Positions 1 to 10,487 of a DNA stretch of 64,000 bases are shown in pieces (within the stretch, counting starts at the first letter, position 1; each line of letters starts with the position of its first letter). The notes under the pieces were generated by a model. The model was not told where the DNA came from. It saw nothing but the letters and a program-made list of their open reading frames with translations, and did not search any database. The stretch is from JASGDN01 sp049840815. Its GTDB lineage: Bacteria > Chloroflexota > Chloroflexia > Thermomicrobiales > UBA6265. A program made the translations under genes and the position numbers. The DNA is taken from positions 62,001 through 126,000 of the forward strand of contig JASGJI010000016.1 in the NCBI GenBank assembly GCA_049840815.1, read 5' to 3'.

Positions 1-2142
<2,142 letters not shown>

Positions 2143-2542
2143 GATGCGTCTATCTCTTTCATCTGATGATCGTGGCCGCGCCCCACAGTCGTCGCCGGTG
2201 CGACCTTGGAGGGCTGCGTTCTTGTCGTGCAGGGATGGGGACAGTGGGCAGGATGCGGGAACCGGAGCCGGTCCCTTCATCCGGCGGGACGAACCTGTCC
2301 TGAACGACGATCGGACGACTGCCGTCCCCCTGATGCTCGGTCCTTCGAGACGTGGATGACGAACGGTGCGCCCGATTGCCGATCATTATAGGCGGTCTGT
2401 CGAGTTCCGACGCCTCGCCGTTCGGGTCGGTTGGCGGCAGGATTCCGGAGCATTCCGGCTGGTGCGGCGTGTATCCTGCGTATGAAGCGTTGCAATCGAT
2501 TCCACGGGCGCCACGATGGTGCAGTCGTAAAGGGTCCCTTCC
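2143..2542. promoter_or_regulatory. Divergent intergenic region, lon / DUF4185 gene
   Basis: 400 bases without a convincing gene. On the minus strand a perfect TATAAT occurs at 2385-2390, about 240 bases upstream of the lon start, but no good -35 hexamer stands at 16-18 bases from it. No CIRCE or other heat-shock inverted repeat was recognised. On the plus strand only the ribosome-binding sequence AAGGGT just before 2543 is clear. Confidence 0.3.
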
Positions 2543-3679
2543 ATGTCGCAGCCGACACCGCGTCGGGGAGAGTTCATCCATTTTCATCCGAACCTGGGAG
2601 TCATCGATCGTCGGATGCTGCTTCGGTTGTCGGCGGCGGGGGCGGCCTCCCTGGGGTTGACCCAGGGCGACGGGGATGGCCGGTTCGTCCTGGCCGGCGC
2701 ATCGTCACCCGCGACGCCGACATCGAGTCTGCCCGATCTTCCGGTCCATCAGGTGGCCATTCTCACCGGGGATGACCCCTCGGCGACGAACCGGACCGGC
2801 GAGCGGTGGGGTGTCTACGGGACCGACCTTGGGAGCAGTTTCCGCCACAAGGATCGGACATACCTCGTATTCGGCGACACCTTCGGCGAGTACAACCGGG
2901 ATTGGCGGAGCAATGTGCTGGGGATCTCCTCCGACGACGACCCCACCGACGGTGTTTCGATCGATCGCATGATCGAGGATGCGCCTGGTCATGCGAAGGA
3001 GATCCTGGCCTCCCGCAAGGTCGATTTTCAGGAGATGACGGTGATCCCGACCTATGGCGTCGCGGTCGGCGACCGGATTTTCCTGCACTACATGTCGGTG
3101 AAGCACTGGGGCGATCCGGGCCGGTGGGATCTCGGTGCGGCGGGGTTCGCGTATTCCGATGACGATGGCCAGACCTGGACGAAGGACCCGAACGCGATCC
3201 TCCCGGGTGACACGAACTGGGGGCAGGTCGCCATCGAGGAACACGAAGGGCATCTTTACCTGTTCGGGATTCCTGGAGGACGGTACGGCGATCTGAAGCT
3301 GGCCCGGGTCGCGCCGGAGTCGCTGCTCGACCTTGACGCCTGGACCTACTGGGACGGGATGACGTGGGCGGCTGATGCCGGGGACGCGGCGGTGCTGGTG
3401 CCTGGGCCGGTGGGGGAGCTTTCGGTTCGCTGGAACGCGCACTACGGCCGCTGGCTGATGATGTACCTGATCGACGACGCCGGGCTGATCGTATTGCGAA
3501 CGGCGGAGGCGTTGCGTGGCCCGTGGAGCGAGGCGCGCGTGGTCGTGCGGAGCACGGACTACCCGGCGCTCTACGCCCCATACATTTACCCCACGTGGAA
3601 CGATGGACCGGACATCTGGTTCAACATGTCCCTGTTCGGTCCCTACAAGGTCTTCCTGATGCGGACTTCACTGGAATAG
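2543..3679 (+). CDS. Secreted DUF4185-family protein
   Basis: 378 residues. The N-terminus has a twin-arginine type signal (DRRMLLRL at residues 22-29 followed by an Ala/Gly-rich hydrophobic stretch), so export by Tat is likely. The body has the repeating beta-propeller-like pattern of DUF4185 proteins, including YLVFGDTFG, MTVIPTYGVAVGDRIFLHYM and AYSDDDGQTW (the last is Asp-box-like as in sialidases and other glycosidases). Families of this fold bind or cleave glycans outside the cell; the substrate is unknown. It faces the GH32 gene tail to tail (41 bases apart), which fits a carbohydrate role. SD AAGGGT sits about seven bases before the ATG. Confidence 0.8.
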   Translation: MSQPTPRRGEFIHFHPNLGVIDRRMLLRLSAAGAASLGLTQGDGDGRFVLAGASSPATPTSSLPDLPVHQVAILTGDDPSATNRTGERWGVYGTDLGSSFRHKDRTYLVFGDTFGEYNRDWRSNVLGISSDDDPTDGVSIDRMIEDAPGHAKEILASRKVDFQEMTVIPTYGVAVGDRIFLHYMSVKHWGDPGRWDLGAAGFAYSDDDGQTWTKDPNAILPGDTNWGQVAIEEHEGHLYLFGIPGGRYGDLKLARVAPESLLDLDAWTYWDGMTWAADAGDAAVLVPGPVGELSVRWNAHYGRWLMMYLIDDAGLIVLRTAEALRGPWSEARVVVRSTDYPALYAPYIYPTWNDGPDIWFNMSLFGPYKVFLMRTSLE

Positions 3680-3720
3680 CCCGTCTCTTCGGGGGCGTCG
3701 AGGTTGCATCGCGTTCCTGA

Positions 3721-5604
3721 TCACGGGGCGGGAGTAGGTGCGGGCTCCTTTGGCCAGATGGACTCCAGTTCGGCGACGCGAGCGCGGTGGAATGCCACAG
3801 GCGCACCCGACGCGGTGATGCGGATCTCGGTCGGGCCGCCAAGGGCGTACGCGGTCAACGACGCCTCACCGTCATTCGCGAACACCTCGACCGAGGCGAC
3901 GTCAAGCAGGATGTCGATCCGGTGTACCGGTGAGTGGGTGTATTGGGTCGCCCCGTTGATGGCGATGCGATCCCGTTCGATCAGGACGTGCCGCCCGCAC
4001 AGGTCGAGATCGAGGGCAGCGCCTGCGGGGAGTTCGACCTCGGCACGGAAGCGGAGCGCCTCGGTGACGTAGGTTGCCGACCACGACGCATCCGGCTCCA
4101 GCTTCCCGCTTGGACCCTCGTACTCGCGTCGTTCGAGCATCGCGAGTTCGCCGACCGGCGAACGATGCAGACGCAGTCCATGCGGGGTCGTGCGCAGGGC
4201 AAGGTCGCACGGAATGCTCACCTGCTGGCTGAATGGCATGCCTGGAAATGGGCTCTTGTGAACCCAGGCTGCCTGGACGCGGCGCGGAACACCGTGCGAC
4301 GTCGCATCCCAACTCTGCGTGGCGTAGAAGTTCGGGCCGCCATCGACCGTGAGGAGCGGTGTTTCCGGGACGAAGGCGGCCCCGTCGAACGTGCCGATCT
4401 CGTAGCTGCCGTCACCCCGCACGAGCACCCATCGTGTGTCGGCGCTGCCCTCAATGGGCAGCTCGAAGAAGTCGGGACACTCGAAGCCGGGGCCAAGGTC
4501 TCCGACAGGTTCCCAGTGCAGCAGGTCAGTCGACACCAGCAGTTCGTAGCGCCGGTTGGCATAGAGCACCATGCACCAGCGGTCGCGCCGATGGTCGCGG
4601 AGGACCATCGGGTCGCGCTCCCCGCGGCGCATGATCGGGTTCCCCGCCCACGCCAGCCAGGTACGGCCACGATCGAGGCTGTAGTGGATGCCTTGCGTGA
4701 GGTTGTCGTTGCGGGACCAGAACGCCACCATCGGTGCTGGGCCGCTCGGTTGACCGAGGCCGGACGTGTTGTTGGCGTCAACGACGCAGCTTCCCGATTG
4801 GACGCCACTGTTCAGCGCGTCCTCCCAGAACGCCGGCGGCAACTCCGTCCAGTGCACGAGGTCAGTGCTCACCGCGTGAATCCAGCATTTGTTCCACCGC
4901 TGCGCGAACAGGTGATATTCGCCATCAAGGACCACGAGCCCATTGAGGTCGTTGAGCCATCCCTCCTGGCGCTCGACCGGATCGGGGCGATTCATCGTCC
5001 ACTGGCGGGCCGTGAAGTGGTAGGCGGGGCGCAGGGGTTCAGCATAGAGCGGCGCGGCAAGTGGGGTGATTGGGGTGGCGGTGAAGCCAACGTCGCCTAC
5101 CGCGATCCAGCCGGCGCCTTCGGAAAGGTCGCGCACCTCGACCCTCACCTCCCTGCCGATCCACGGTCGGAGGTCGAATGTCGCGGCGCGCGCGTGATCC
5201 CGGCCACGCCCGGTGTCGGAGCAGACCACCTCGTCATCGATGATGACGTCCAGGCAGGTGTGCCGCTCGAAGTCGCTCCCCGCGATGGCGTAGGCGAGGA
5301 AGGGGCTGGGCGGCGAAACGTGAAGCACCCGCGACCGGGCGATACCCTGCGCCCCGCCTGGCTTGTTGGCGCTGGTCACGCCCATCCCGTCGTCCGTCTG
5401 CGTGAACACCGCGTCGATGGACGCCCACAGGTCCGGTTCGGGACGATGGGAGATCGGGGTGGGTGAGGGAACGGACTGATGCGGGGGAATCGTGGTCACG
5501 AGAAGCTCTCCACCGGGAAATGCGTGACGTAGACGTGGGGTGACGGCGCTCGCTGGGGGCACCGTTGCCAACGCGCTCATTGGTGTCGGCATGCTATCAG
5601 CCAC
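3721..5604 (-). CDS. Glycoside hydrolase family 32 (fructan/sucrose type)
   Basis: 627 residues if the GTG at 5604 is used; this start has AGGAG five bases upstream, better than the in-frame ATG at 5592 or the upstream ATG at 5829. The second half is a GH32 five-bladed propeller: the nucleophile box reads WLNDLNGL, then GERDPMVL (RDP transition-state motif) and FECPDFFEL (acid/base Glu). The nucleophile box has Leu where nearly all family members have Pro (NDPNG). About 170 residues precede the catalytic domain and look like a beta-sandwich carbohydrate-binding module; the C-terminal beta-sandwich carries DVASVEVFANDGEASLTAY, typical of the family. No signal peptide, so probably cytoplasmic. 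Likely reaction: release of fructose from sucrose, fructo-oligosaccharides or levan; exact substrate not deducible. Confidence 0.88.
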   Translation of the reverse strand: MADSMPTPMSALATVPPASAVTPRLRHAFPGGELLVTTIPPHQSVPSPTPISHRPEPDLWASIDAVFTQTDDGMGVTSANKPGGAQGIARSRVLHVSPPSPFLAYAIAGSDFERHTCLDVIIDDEVVCSDTGRGRDHARAATFDLRPWIGREVRVEVRDLSEGAGWIAVGDVGFTATPITPLAAPLYAEPLRPAYHFTARQWTMNRPDPVERQEGWLNDLNGLVVLDGEYHLFAQRWNKCWIHAVSTDLVHWTELPPAFWEDALNSGVQSGSCVVDANNTSGLGQPSGPAPMVAFWSRNDNLTQGIHYSLDRGRTWLAWAGNPIMRRGERDPMVLRDHRRDRWCMVLYANRRYELLVSTDLLHWEPVGDLGPGFECPDFFELPIEGSADTRWVLVRGDGSYEIGTFDGAAFVPETPLLTVDGGPNFYATQSWDATSHGVPRRVQAAWVHKSPFPGMPFSQQVSIPCDLALRTTPHGLRLHRSPVGELAMLERREYEGPSGKLEPDASWSATYVTEALRFRAEVELPAGAALDLDLCGRHVLIERDRIAINGATQYTHSPVHRIDILLDVASVEVFANDGEASLTAYALGGPTEIRITASGAPVAFHRARVAELESIWPKEPAPTPAP

Positions 5605-5733
5605 GACGGCTCCTGACACCTGTTGCGAGGTGCGTGCATGGATTGTGCGTCGGGCGCTGGCGTGGGGCCAGGCGGCTGGCCCGGGAACGAGCGAACGAGA
5701 GCCACCTTGACCATACACAGGAACGAGCAGGAT

Positions 5734-6441
5734 ATGCGCGGTGTCGATCCGCGCGATCGGCTCAATGCTCATTTGCGGCGCTGGCTTGGTGACGTGCCGC
5801 GTGCGGGGACAGTGCGCATGGTCACGCATCCGGGTCGGGATGATCCGGGATGGGATGGCGTGGTGCGGCCGATCCAGGGCGTGATCGGCCCGGAGGGCGG
5901 CATCCTCTCGGTATCACCGCGCCTGGCCATGGCGTTTACGGGGGTCGACGCCGCGGACGTCTTCCGGGCGGCGTCTCAGCCGGGCGGACGGATGCAGTTG
6001 GCACAGATGCTTGGGATGGATCTCGACTATGGGCTGCCGGTCTTCCGCTGGTCGGAAGCCGTGCCCTCGTTGCCAGAGGTAGGCACCTGGGTGGATCCGG
6101 ACCATGCCCGCTTTCCCGCCTGGTTGCGGCCATTCAATGGTGGCGTCCTTGCAGCGTTCGACCGATCAGGGCGCTTCATGGCCGGCGTCGGGCTGAAGCG
6201 GCACAACGATTTCGCCCGGGAGATCGCGGTCGGCACGGATATGGGGTATCGCGGTCGGGGCCTGGCGACCAAGCTGGTTGCGCAGGCGGCGCGGACGATC
6301 CTTGCGGCCGGGGAAGTGCCGATCTACCAGCATGGTGATGATAACGCGGCGTCGGCGCGGGTCGCGCAGGCGACGGGTTTTCCGGATCGGGGATGGCGGA
6401 TGTTGGAAATCCATCCGGACCGGAGTAGGGACGGACGGTAG
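5734..6441 (+). CDS. GNAT-family N-acetyltransferase
   Basis: 235 residues from the ATG at 5734, which has CAGGAT just upstream; an in-frame upstream ATG would run into the divergent GH32 promoter region. The C-terminal third holds the acetyl-CoA-binding signature: AVGTDMGYRGRGLATKLV (Q/RxxGxG/A pattern GYRGRGLA) followed by a helix and NAASARVAQATGF, the standard end of the GNAT fold. The first 120 residues are family-specific and give no clue to the acceptor amine. Transcribed divergently from the GH32 gene, with 129 bases between starts. Confidence 0.85.
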   Translation: MRGVDPRDRLNAHLRRWLGDVPRAGTVRMVTHPGRDDPGWDGVVRPIQGVIGPEGGILSVSPRLAMAFTGVDAADVFRAASQPGGRMQLAQMLGMDLDYGLPVFRWSEAVPSLPEVGTWVDPDHARFPAWLRPFNGGVLAAFDRSGRFMAGVGLKRHNDFAREIAVGTDMGYRGRGLATKLVAQAARTILAAGEVPIYQHGDDNAASARVAQATGFPDRGWRMLEIHPDRSRDGR

Positions 6442-6487
6442 AGATCCGGCTGACAGCGTTCACGCGCATCGGCCAGCGTGCTTGGCA

Positions 6488-8089
6488 CTATCCCTGGCTG
6501 TCGATCCAGGGGATGACATACCGCCAGTAGATCCAGACGTTCAGGAAGACCACGCCGACGATGACGACGACGGGCAGCCAGCGCAGCCATCGTTGCGGCA
6601 CCCAGCCCCGGAGGCCAGTCATCAGCAGGATCGCGGCCGGGATCACCGCCGGGAAGGCGTAGCGCGCCTGCGTGCCCTGGAACTTCACGCCGAACTGGAG
6701 TAGCGCGGCGTACGAGACCACGACCATCGCGCCCATCGCGGCGAGGCCGACGACCTGTCGCCGGTCGATGCCCGCGATGGCGAGCCGGGTGGCCCAGCGG
6801 GAGGAGCGCCACCCGGCGATTTGCCCCGTTGGGGAGGTGCCGAGGTAGACGCGGATCGTGAAGAGCGACAGTCCGGCGATGCCGGCGATGAAGAGGGCGG
6901 CAAGGACCGATTCGAGGCCATCCGAGAGTGGGATGAGGTGCCAGCCGAAGCCGCCAAACGTCTGTTCGAGGATGCGCCAGAAGAAGGCGCGATCCGTGAG
7001 CTGGGAGAGGATCGTCGGGGATGGCTCGTTCTCGTAGTTCCACCACTGGAGTCGCCGGATGCGATCGAGTGCGTTGAAGTCGCCGTACATCCGCCACATA
7101 TAGGCGTACCACGGCCAGCAGGTGAGCACGGCCACGCCTCCGGCGATTGCGCCATGCGTCATCCAGCCATGCCGTCCGCGCCAGGTGCGCCAGCCGCAGG
7201 TGAGGACCATTCCGATGGCGACCACCGGGACGACCGTAATCGCCGTCGTTTTCGTGAGCAGCGCCAGGCCGAGCACGAAGCCGATGAGGACGCTGGTCCA
7301 GGGCCGGAACCCGTGTCGGATGCCGATGGTGGTCAACCAGATCACGCCGCTGGTGAGGGCGATGGCCATAATATCGTTGTTCAGCATCGCGGCTTCGTAG
7401 GAGACCTGCGGCTGGAAGGCGACGATGGCCGGCACGGTCAGCGCCAGGAAGCGGCTGGCATCGCTGCGTCCGGGGAAGAGCTGCCGCACGATCAGGTAGG
7501 AGAGGAGAAGCGTCGCCATGCCGAACGGAATGGCCGCGCGGCGAAACCAGGGCAGCTGGTCCTCCGGCCAGTGGGTATCGGTGGCCCAGAAGATCGGCAC
7601 CATCAGCAGGTAGTAGAGCGGTGGGTGATTGGCCGTGTAGACCCATCCAGCCGGCATGATGATGCCCGTATGGGCGTCGGCGTGGAGGTAGCAGGAGTCC
7701 GGGCATTGGTTGTCGCCACAGCCGCTCCAATCCTGCGTGGAGTAGCGGCAGTAGCCCCAGAAGTAGGGGGAGATGCGGTCGAAGTCGTCGGGGTCGGCGA
7801 CGGTGCCCGGCGCGGCCCACATGTCCGGATCGGGGATGATCGGGACGCGGCCCTTCGTGACGAGGGTCGAGATGTAGGCGTAGTGGGCGACCTCGTCGTG
7901 CCCGCTGAACGGCGGGTGCACCTCGACGAGCCAGAGTCCCTTCACGAGGTAGATCGCCAGCAGGATCGCGAGCACCACCCGTTCCGGCGTGAGCGCCGCG
8001 CGGACCCGTGCTCCGTCGAACCGGAACCGCGCGGGGCGATCCGTCGCTGTCGCGGCTTCGGGGGGACGGGAAAGGGGCGCGGACTTCAT
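6488..8089 (-). CDS. GT-C fold membrane glycosyltransferase (GT39/DUF2142-like)
   Basis: 533 residues with about eleven hydrophobic helices. The first periplasmic loop after TM1 has HPPFSGHDEVAHYAY, the acidic Asp-Glu motif that in GT39/GT83-type enzymes binds the polyprenyl-phosphate sugar donor. The same loop contains a compact Cys cluster (CGDNQCPDSC), likely disulfide-bonded outside the membrane. The family transfers mannose, arabinose or related sugars from lipid carriers to proteins or glycolipids; which sugar is unknown. A second, only distantly similar enzyme of this type lies at 27449-29173. Confidence 0.82.
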   Translation of the reverse strand: MKSAPLSRPPEAATATDRPARFRFDGARVRAALTPERVVLAILLAIYLVKGLWLVEVHPPFSGHDEVAHYAYISTLVTKGRVPIIPDPDMWAAPGTVADPDDFDRISPYFWGYCRYSTQDWSGCGDNQCPDSCYLHADAHTGIIMPAGWVYTANHPPLYYLLMVPIFWATDTHWPEDQLPWFRRAAIPFGMATLLLSYLIVRQLFPGRSDASRFLALTVPAIVAFQPQVSYEAAMLNNDIMAIALTSGVIWLTTIGIRHGFRPWTSVLIGFVLGLALLTKTTAITVVPVVAIGMVLTCGWRTWRGRHGWMTHGAIAGGVAVLTCWPWYAYMWRMYGDFNALDRIRRLQWWNYENEPSPTILSQLTDRAFFWRILEQTFGGFGWHLIPLSDGLESVLAALFIAGIAGLSLFTIRVYLGTSPTGQIAGWRSSRWATRLAIAGIDRRQVVGLAAMGAMVVVSYAALLQFGVKFQGTQARYAFPAVIPAAILLMTGLRGWVPQRWLRWLPVVVIVGVVFLNVWIYWRYVIPWIDSQG

Positions 8090-8210
8090 GCGTGGAGAGC
8101 GGCCTCTGCTGGAGGTGGTCGACGGGGACGTAGGGTATGGCGCGTCACGGACTCGCCCAAGTGTACGCCCTCGCGGCGATTGGGCAGGATGAGGAAGCCT
8201 CGGGCGGGTG

Positions 8211-8239
8211 TTCCGTTTATGCCGGATTCCTGATATACT
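8211..8239 (+). promoter_or_regulatory. Predicted promoter and direct repeats for small membrane protein
   Basis: TTCCGT at 8211-8216, a 17-base spacer and TATACT at 8234-8239. Just downstream the 10-mer GGTCGTTCGG occurs twice, at 8252-8261 and 8268-8277, 16 bases apart, a spacing that would place both on the same DNA face shifted by about one and a half turns; they could be operator half-sites in the leader. Confidence 0.4.
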
Positions 8240-8343
8240 GAAATTGTCATAGGTCGTTCGGTTGATGGGTCGTTCGGAGTGGGACTTGCCCCCGTTCGAC
8301 GATCGATTGGACCGCTACCCATCCCATCGTCTGGAGGCTTCTC

Positions 8344-8442
8344 ATGGAAATCCTGTTGTTCGTTGGCGCGTTCGTCCTGCTCGCCCTCGCGTCCTCCCTC
8401 TGGGGCGCGGATTCCCGGCACACGCACGCCGTTCTCTCGTAG
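8344..8442 (+). CDS. 32-residue single-pass membrane protein, WGxDSR type
   Basis: ATG at 8344 with a strong SD (GGAGG, seven bases upstream), stop TAG at 8440-8442, own promoter upstream and a perfect terminator hairpin 18 bases after the stop. The peptide starts MEILLFVGAFVLLALASSLW, one hydrophobic helix, and continues with GADSRHTHAVLS. The segment WGADSR matches the WGxDSR end seen in many unannotated very short bacterial membrane proteins (recollection of such sequences, not a search). Function unknown. Normal length cut-offs would miss it, but every flanking signal of a real gene is present. Confidence 0.75.
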   Translation: MEILLFVGAFVLLALASSLWGADSRHTHAVLS

Positions 8443-8460
8443 ATCTGGTCACGACACACC

Positions 8461-8503
8461 AAGAAGCGGCCCCGGCGATGAACCATCGCCGGGGCCGCTT
8501 CTT
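8461..8503. terminator. Perfect 20-bp hairpin, bidirectional terminator
   Basis: Arms 8461-8480 and 8484-8503 are perfectly complementary (AAGAAGCGGCCCCGGCGATG and its complement) around a 3-base loop AAC. The A/T-rich ends (AAGAAG/CTTCTT) give a short T-tract in both directions. It separates the small membrane protein (+) from thyX (-). Confidence 0.9.
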
Positions 8504-8523
8504 GCTGAAATGCAGGTTTCTGG

Positions 8524-9486
8524 CTAATCCCAGGGAGCGGTCAGGCCCAGGCGCTTCAGCTTCGGCGTCAGTTCGCGACCCTCGCGGCCCGGCTTGCGGA
8601 CGCTGTCCTTTTCGGTCAGCAGGCCGCTCGCCAGCGCGGCGGTGATGGCGCCATTCTGATCCCCGGAAGTGAGGGCGCGGATGATCGTCAGTTCGGCCTC
8701 CGTGAAGGCGATCCCCTGCGTCTCGTAGTCGAGGAAGGCCTCCCACGCGGTGGGAACCCACTTCGCGACGATCTCCTCGCCGATGGTGCGGGCGTATTCC
8801 CGGATCTCGTACTGGGCGTGGGCATCCATGCGCAACCCGAGGAAGTGCATGAGGTTGTGGAGGTTCGTCTTCCAGTACGCCTCGGTGTACGTGCTCAGCG
8901 GGAGGTCCTTGCGGGCCTGCTCGCGGGCGACGCCGGCATCCAGACGTTCTTCGTAGACCTCGCGGGCAAGGGTGAGCAACTGGTTCTCACGTTGGGTGAG
9001 GGTTTCGCCGATGACGCGGTCGATCGCGCCCTCGCTGCCCTGCCGGTTGGAGGCCGACTGCGCCCGCCAACCATCCGCCGACGTCTCCTGCGCGGCATCG
9101 ATGGCGACGGAGTAGCGCGTCGAATACTCGTTGACACTGGCGGTGCGGTGGCGAACCCACTGCCGCCATGTATCCATCGGCACGCGGACGTGGAGCTTGA
9201 TGTCGCACATCTCGAACGGTGTGGTGTGGCGGTGGCGCATCAGGTAGCGGATAAGCCCGCGATCCTCGCGCACTTTCTTCGTGCCAGCGCCATAGGAAAC
9301 ACGCGCCGCCTGCACGATGGAGGGGTCGCCGCCCATGTAGTCCACGACGCGGACGAAGCCATCGTCGAGGACGCGGAAGGGCTTGCCGAGAACGGCATCC
9401 AGCTCGGGGACGCTGATCCGCTCGTAGGGGGCGAAGGACTCGTCGTTGATCATTGGGTCTGCTAGCTTCTCTGGTGCAATGGCCAC
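8524..9486 (-). CDS. thyX: Flavin-dependent thymidylate synthase ThyX
   Basis: 320 residues. Makes dTMP from dUMP with methylene-tetrahydrofolate and NADPH using FAD. The ThyX motif RHRTASVNEYSTRYS (RHRxxSxNxxSxRYS) is present, preceded by HTTPFEMCDIKLHVRVPMDTWRQW. The C-terminal 60 residues (after the usual family end near FLDYE) are an extension ending in GRELTPKLKRLGLTAPWD. ATG at 9486 gives the longest product; an internal Met at residue 12 is possible. The upstream region carries two TGTAC palindromes. Confidence 0.97.
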   Translation of the reverse strand: MAIAPEKLADPMINDESFAPYERISVPELDAVLGKPFRVLDDGFVRVVDYMGGDPSIVQAARVSYGAGTKKVREDRGLIRYLMRHRHTTPFEMCDIKLHVRVPMDTWRQWVRHRTASVNEYSTRYSVAIDAAQETSADGWRAQSASNRQGSEGAIDRVIGETLTQRENQLLTLAREVYEERLDAGVAREQARKDLPLSTYTEAYWKTNLHNLMHFLGLRMDAHAQYEIREYARTIGEEIVAKWVPTAWEAFLDYETQGIAFTEAELTIIRALTSGDQNGAITAALASGLLTEKDSVRKPGREGRELTPKLKRLGLTAPWD

Positions 9487-9570
9487 GTGTCACCTCTCGA
9501 TCGGTCGCCGGTGGCGATCCCATATGGTGTGCACGGAGCATCTGCGGGAATGCGTCCGATGTTCATGTCC

Positions 9571-9612
9571 TGTACGTGTCCTGTACATGTACAGATCTTG
9601 GTGTACGTACAC
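9571..9612. promoter_or_regulatory. Cluster of TGTAC palindromes between thyX and hydrolase
   Basis: CTGTACATGTACAG (9581-9594) is a perfect 14-bp palindrome and GTGTACGTACAC (9601-9612) a perfect 12-bp palindrome; their centres are 19 bases apart, and another half-site TGTACG begins at 9571. Repeated dyads of one half-site between divergent genes are characteristic of an operator for a dimeric repressor. A TTGACA at 9626-9631 on the plus strand is too close to the ATG at 9657 to serve an ordinary leadered promoter. Confidence 0.55.
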
Positions 9613-9656
9613 TACCACACCGTTGTTGACAATTGGGCACCAGTGGAGGAAGCCGG

Positions 9657-10487
9657 ATGGAGAACCGCGCAGTCCTGTCCCGGTCCGCTCCGCCGCCGGA
9701 CCGGACGATCCGGTATGGCGAGGGGCCGGATCACGTCGCCGATTGCTGGAGCGCGCCGGTGGCGGATGCACCGGTGGTGATCCTCTGGCACGGCGGATTC
9801 TGGCGGGCGGCATTCGACCGCGAGCATCTGCGCCCGATGGCGAATGCCTTGCGCGATGCCGGGTTCATGGTCGTCATGCCCGAATACCGGCGGACGGGCG
9901 GGGGAGGAGGCTGGCCCGGCACCTTCGATGATGTGGCGCTGGCGAGCGATCGCCTTCCCGGTCTGCTCGCTGCCGAGGGCATCGCGACGGCGACGGCGCG
10001 GATCGTTCACGCCGGGCATTCGGCGGGCGGGCAGCTCGCGGTATGGACGGCGCGGCGGCAGCTGCTGCCCGAAGGGTCGCCGTGGCACCGGGAGGTTGAC
10101 GCACGGATCGTGGGGGTGCTTGGACTCGCGCCGGTGGTCGACCTGGCGGAGGCATACCGGCTCGACCTCGATGGAGGCGCGGTGAATGCGCTCCTTGGCG
10201 GGGGCCCCGATGCATTCCCGGAACGATATGCCGTTACCGATCTCATGATGATCGGGGGCAGAGCGCCGTCCGTGACGATCCTGCATGGCGATGCGGACGG
10301 GCGCGTGCCGGTGGAGCTTTCCCGGCGGTTCGCCGCGGCGGGATTCGGGACGCTGGTGGAGTTGCCGGGTGCGGATCACTTCGCAGTGATCGACCCGGAA
10401 TCGGCGGTCTGGCCGTCCGTGGTGCAAGCCCTGCGATCCTTCGGAGCAAGCACCTGTGCTGATATCGCCAGGGAGGTCATGCCATGA
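9657..10487 (+). CDS. Alpha/beta hydrolase (kynurenine formamidase/esterase-like)
   Basis: 276 residues from ATG 9657 (SD GGAGGA). Fold signatures: oxyanion region WHGGFWR (HGG), nucleophile elbow GHSAGGQ, and late catalytic residues DADGRVP (Asp) and GADHFAVID (His). This HGG...GxSxG arrangement is the hormone-sensitive-lipase/BD-FAE type that includes arylformamidases; substrate unknown. Its last four bases overlap the start of the VOC gene (ATGA), so the two are translationally coupled. Confidence 0.85.
   Translation: MENRAVLSRSAPPPDRTIRYGEGPDHVADCWSAPVADAPVVILWHGGFWRAAFDREHLRPMANALRDAGFMVVMPEYRRTGGGGGWPGTFDDVALASDRLPGLLAAEGIATATARIVHAGHSAGGQLAVWTARRQLLPEGSPWHREVDARIVGVLGLAPVVDLAEAYRLDLDGGAVNALLGGGPDAFPERYAVTDLMMIGGRAPSVTILHGDADGRVPVELSRRFAAAGFGTLVELPGADHFAVIDPESAVWPSVVQALRSFGASTCADIAREVMP

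Noticed and set aside
3934..5466. 510-codon open frame on the plus strand
   Set aside because: Antisense to the GH32 gene with no recognisable protein; long antisense frames are expected at this GC content.
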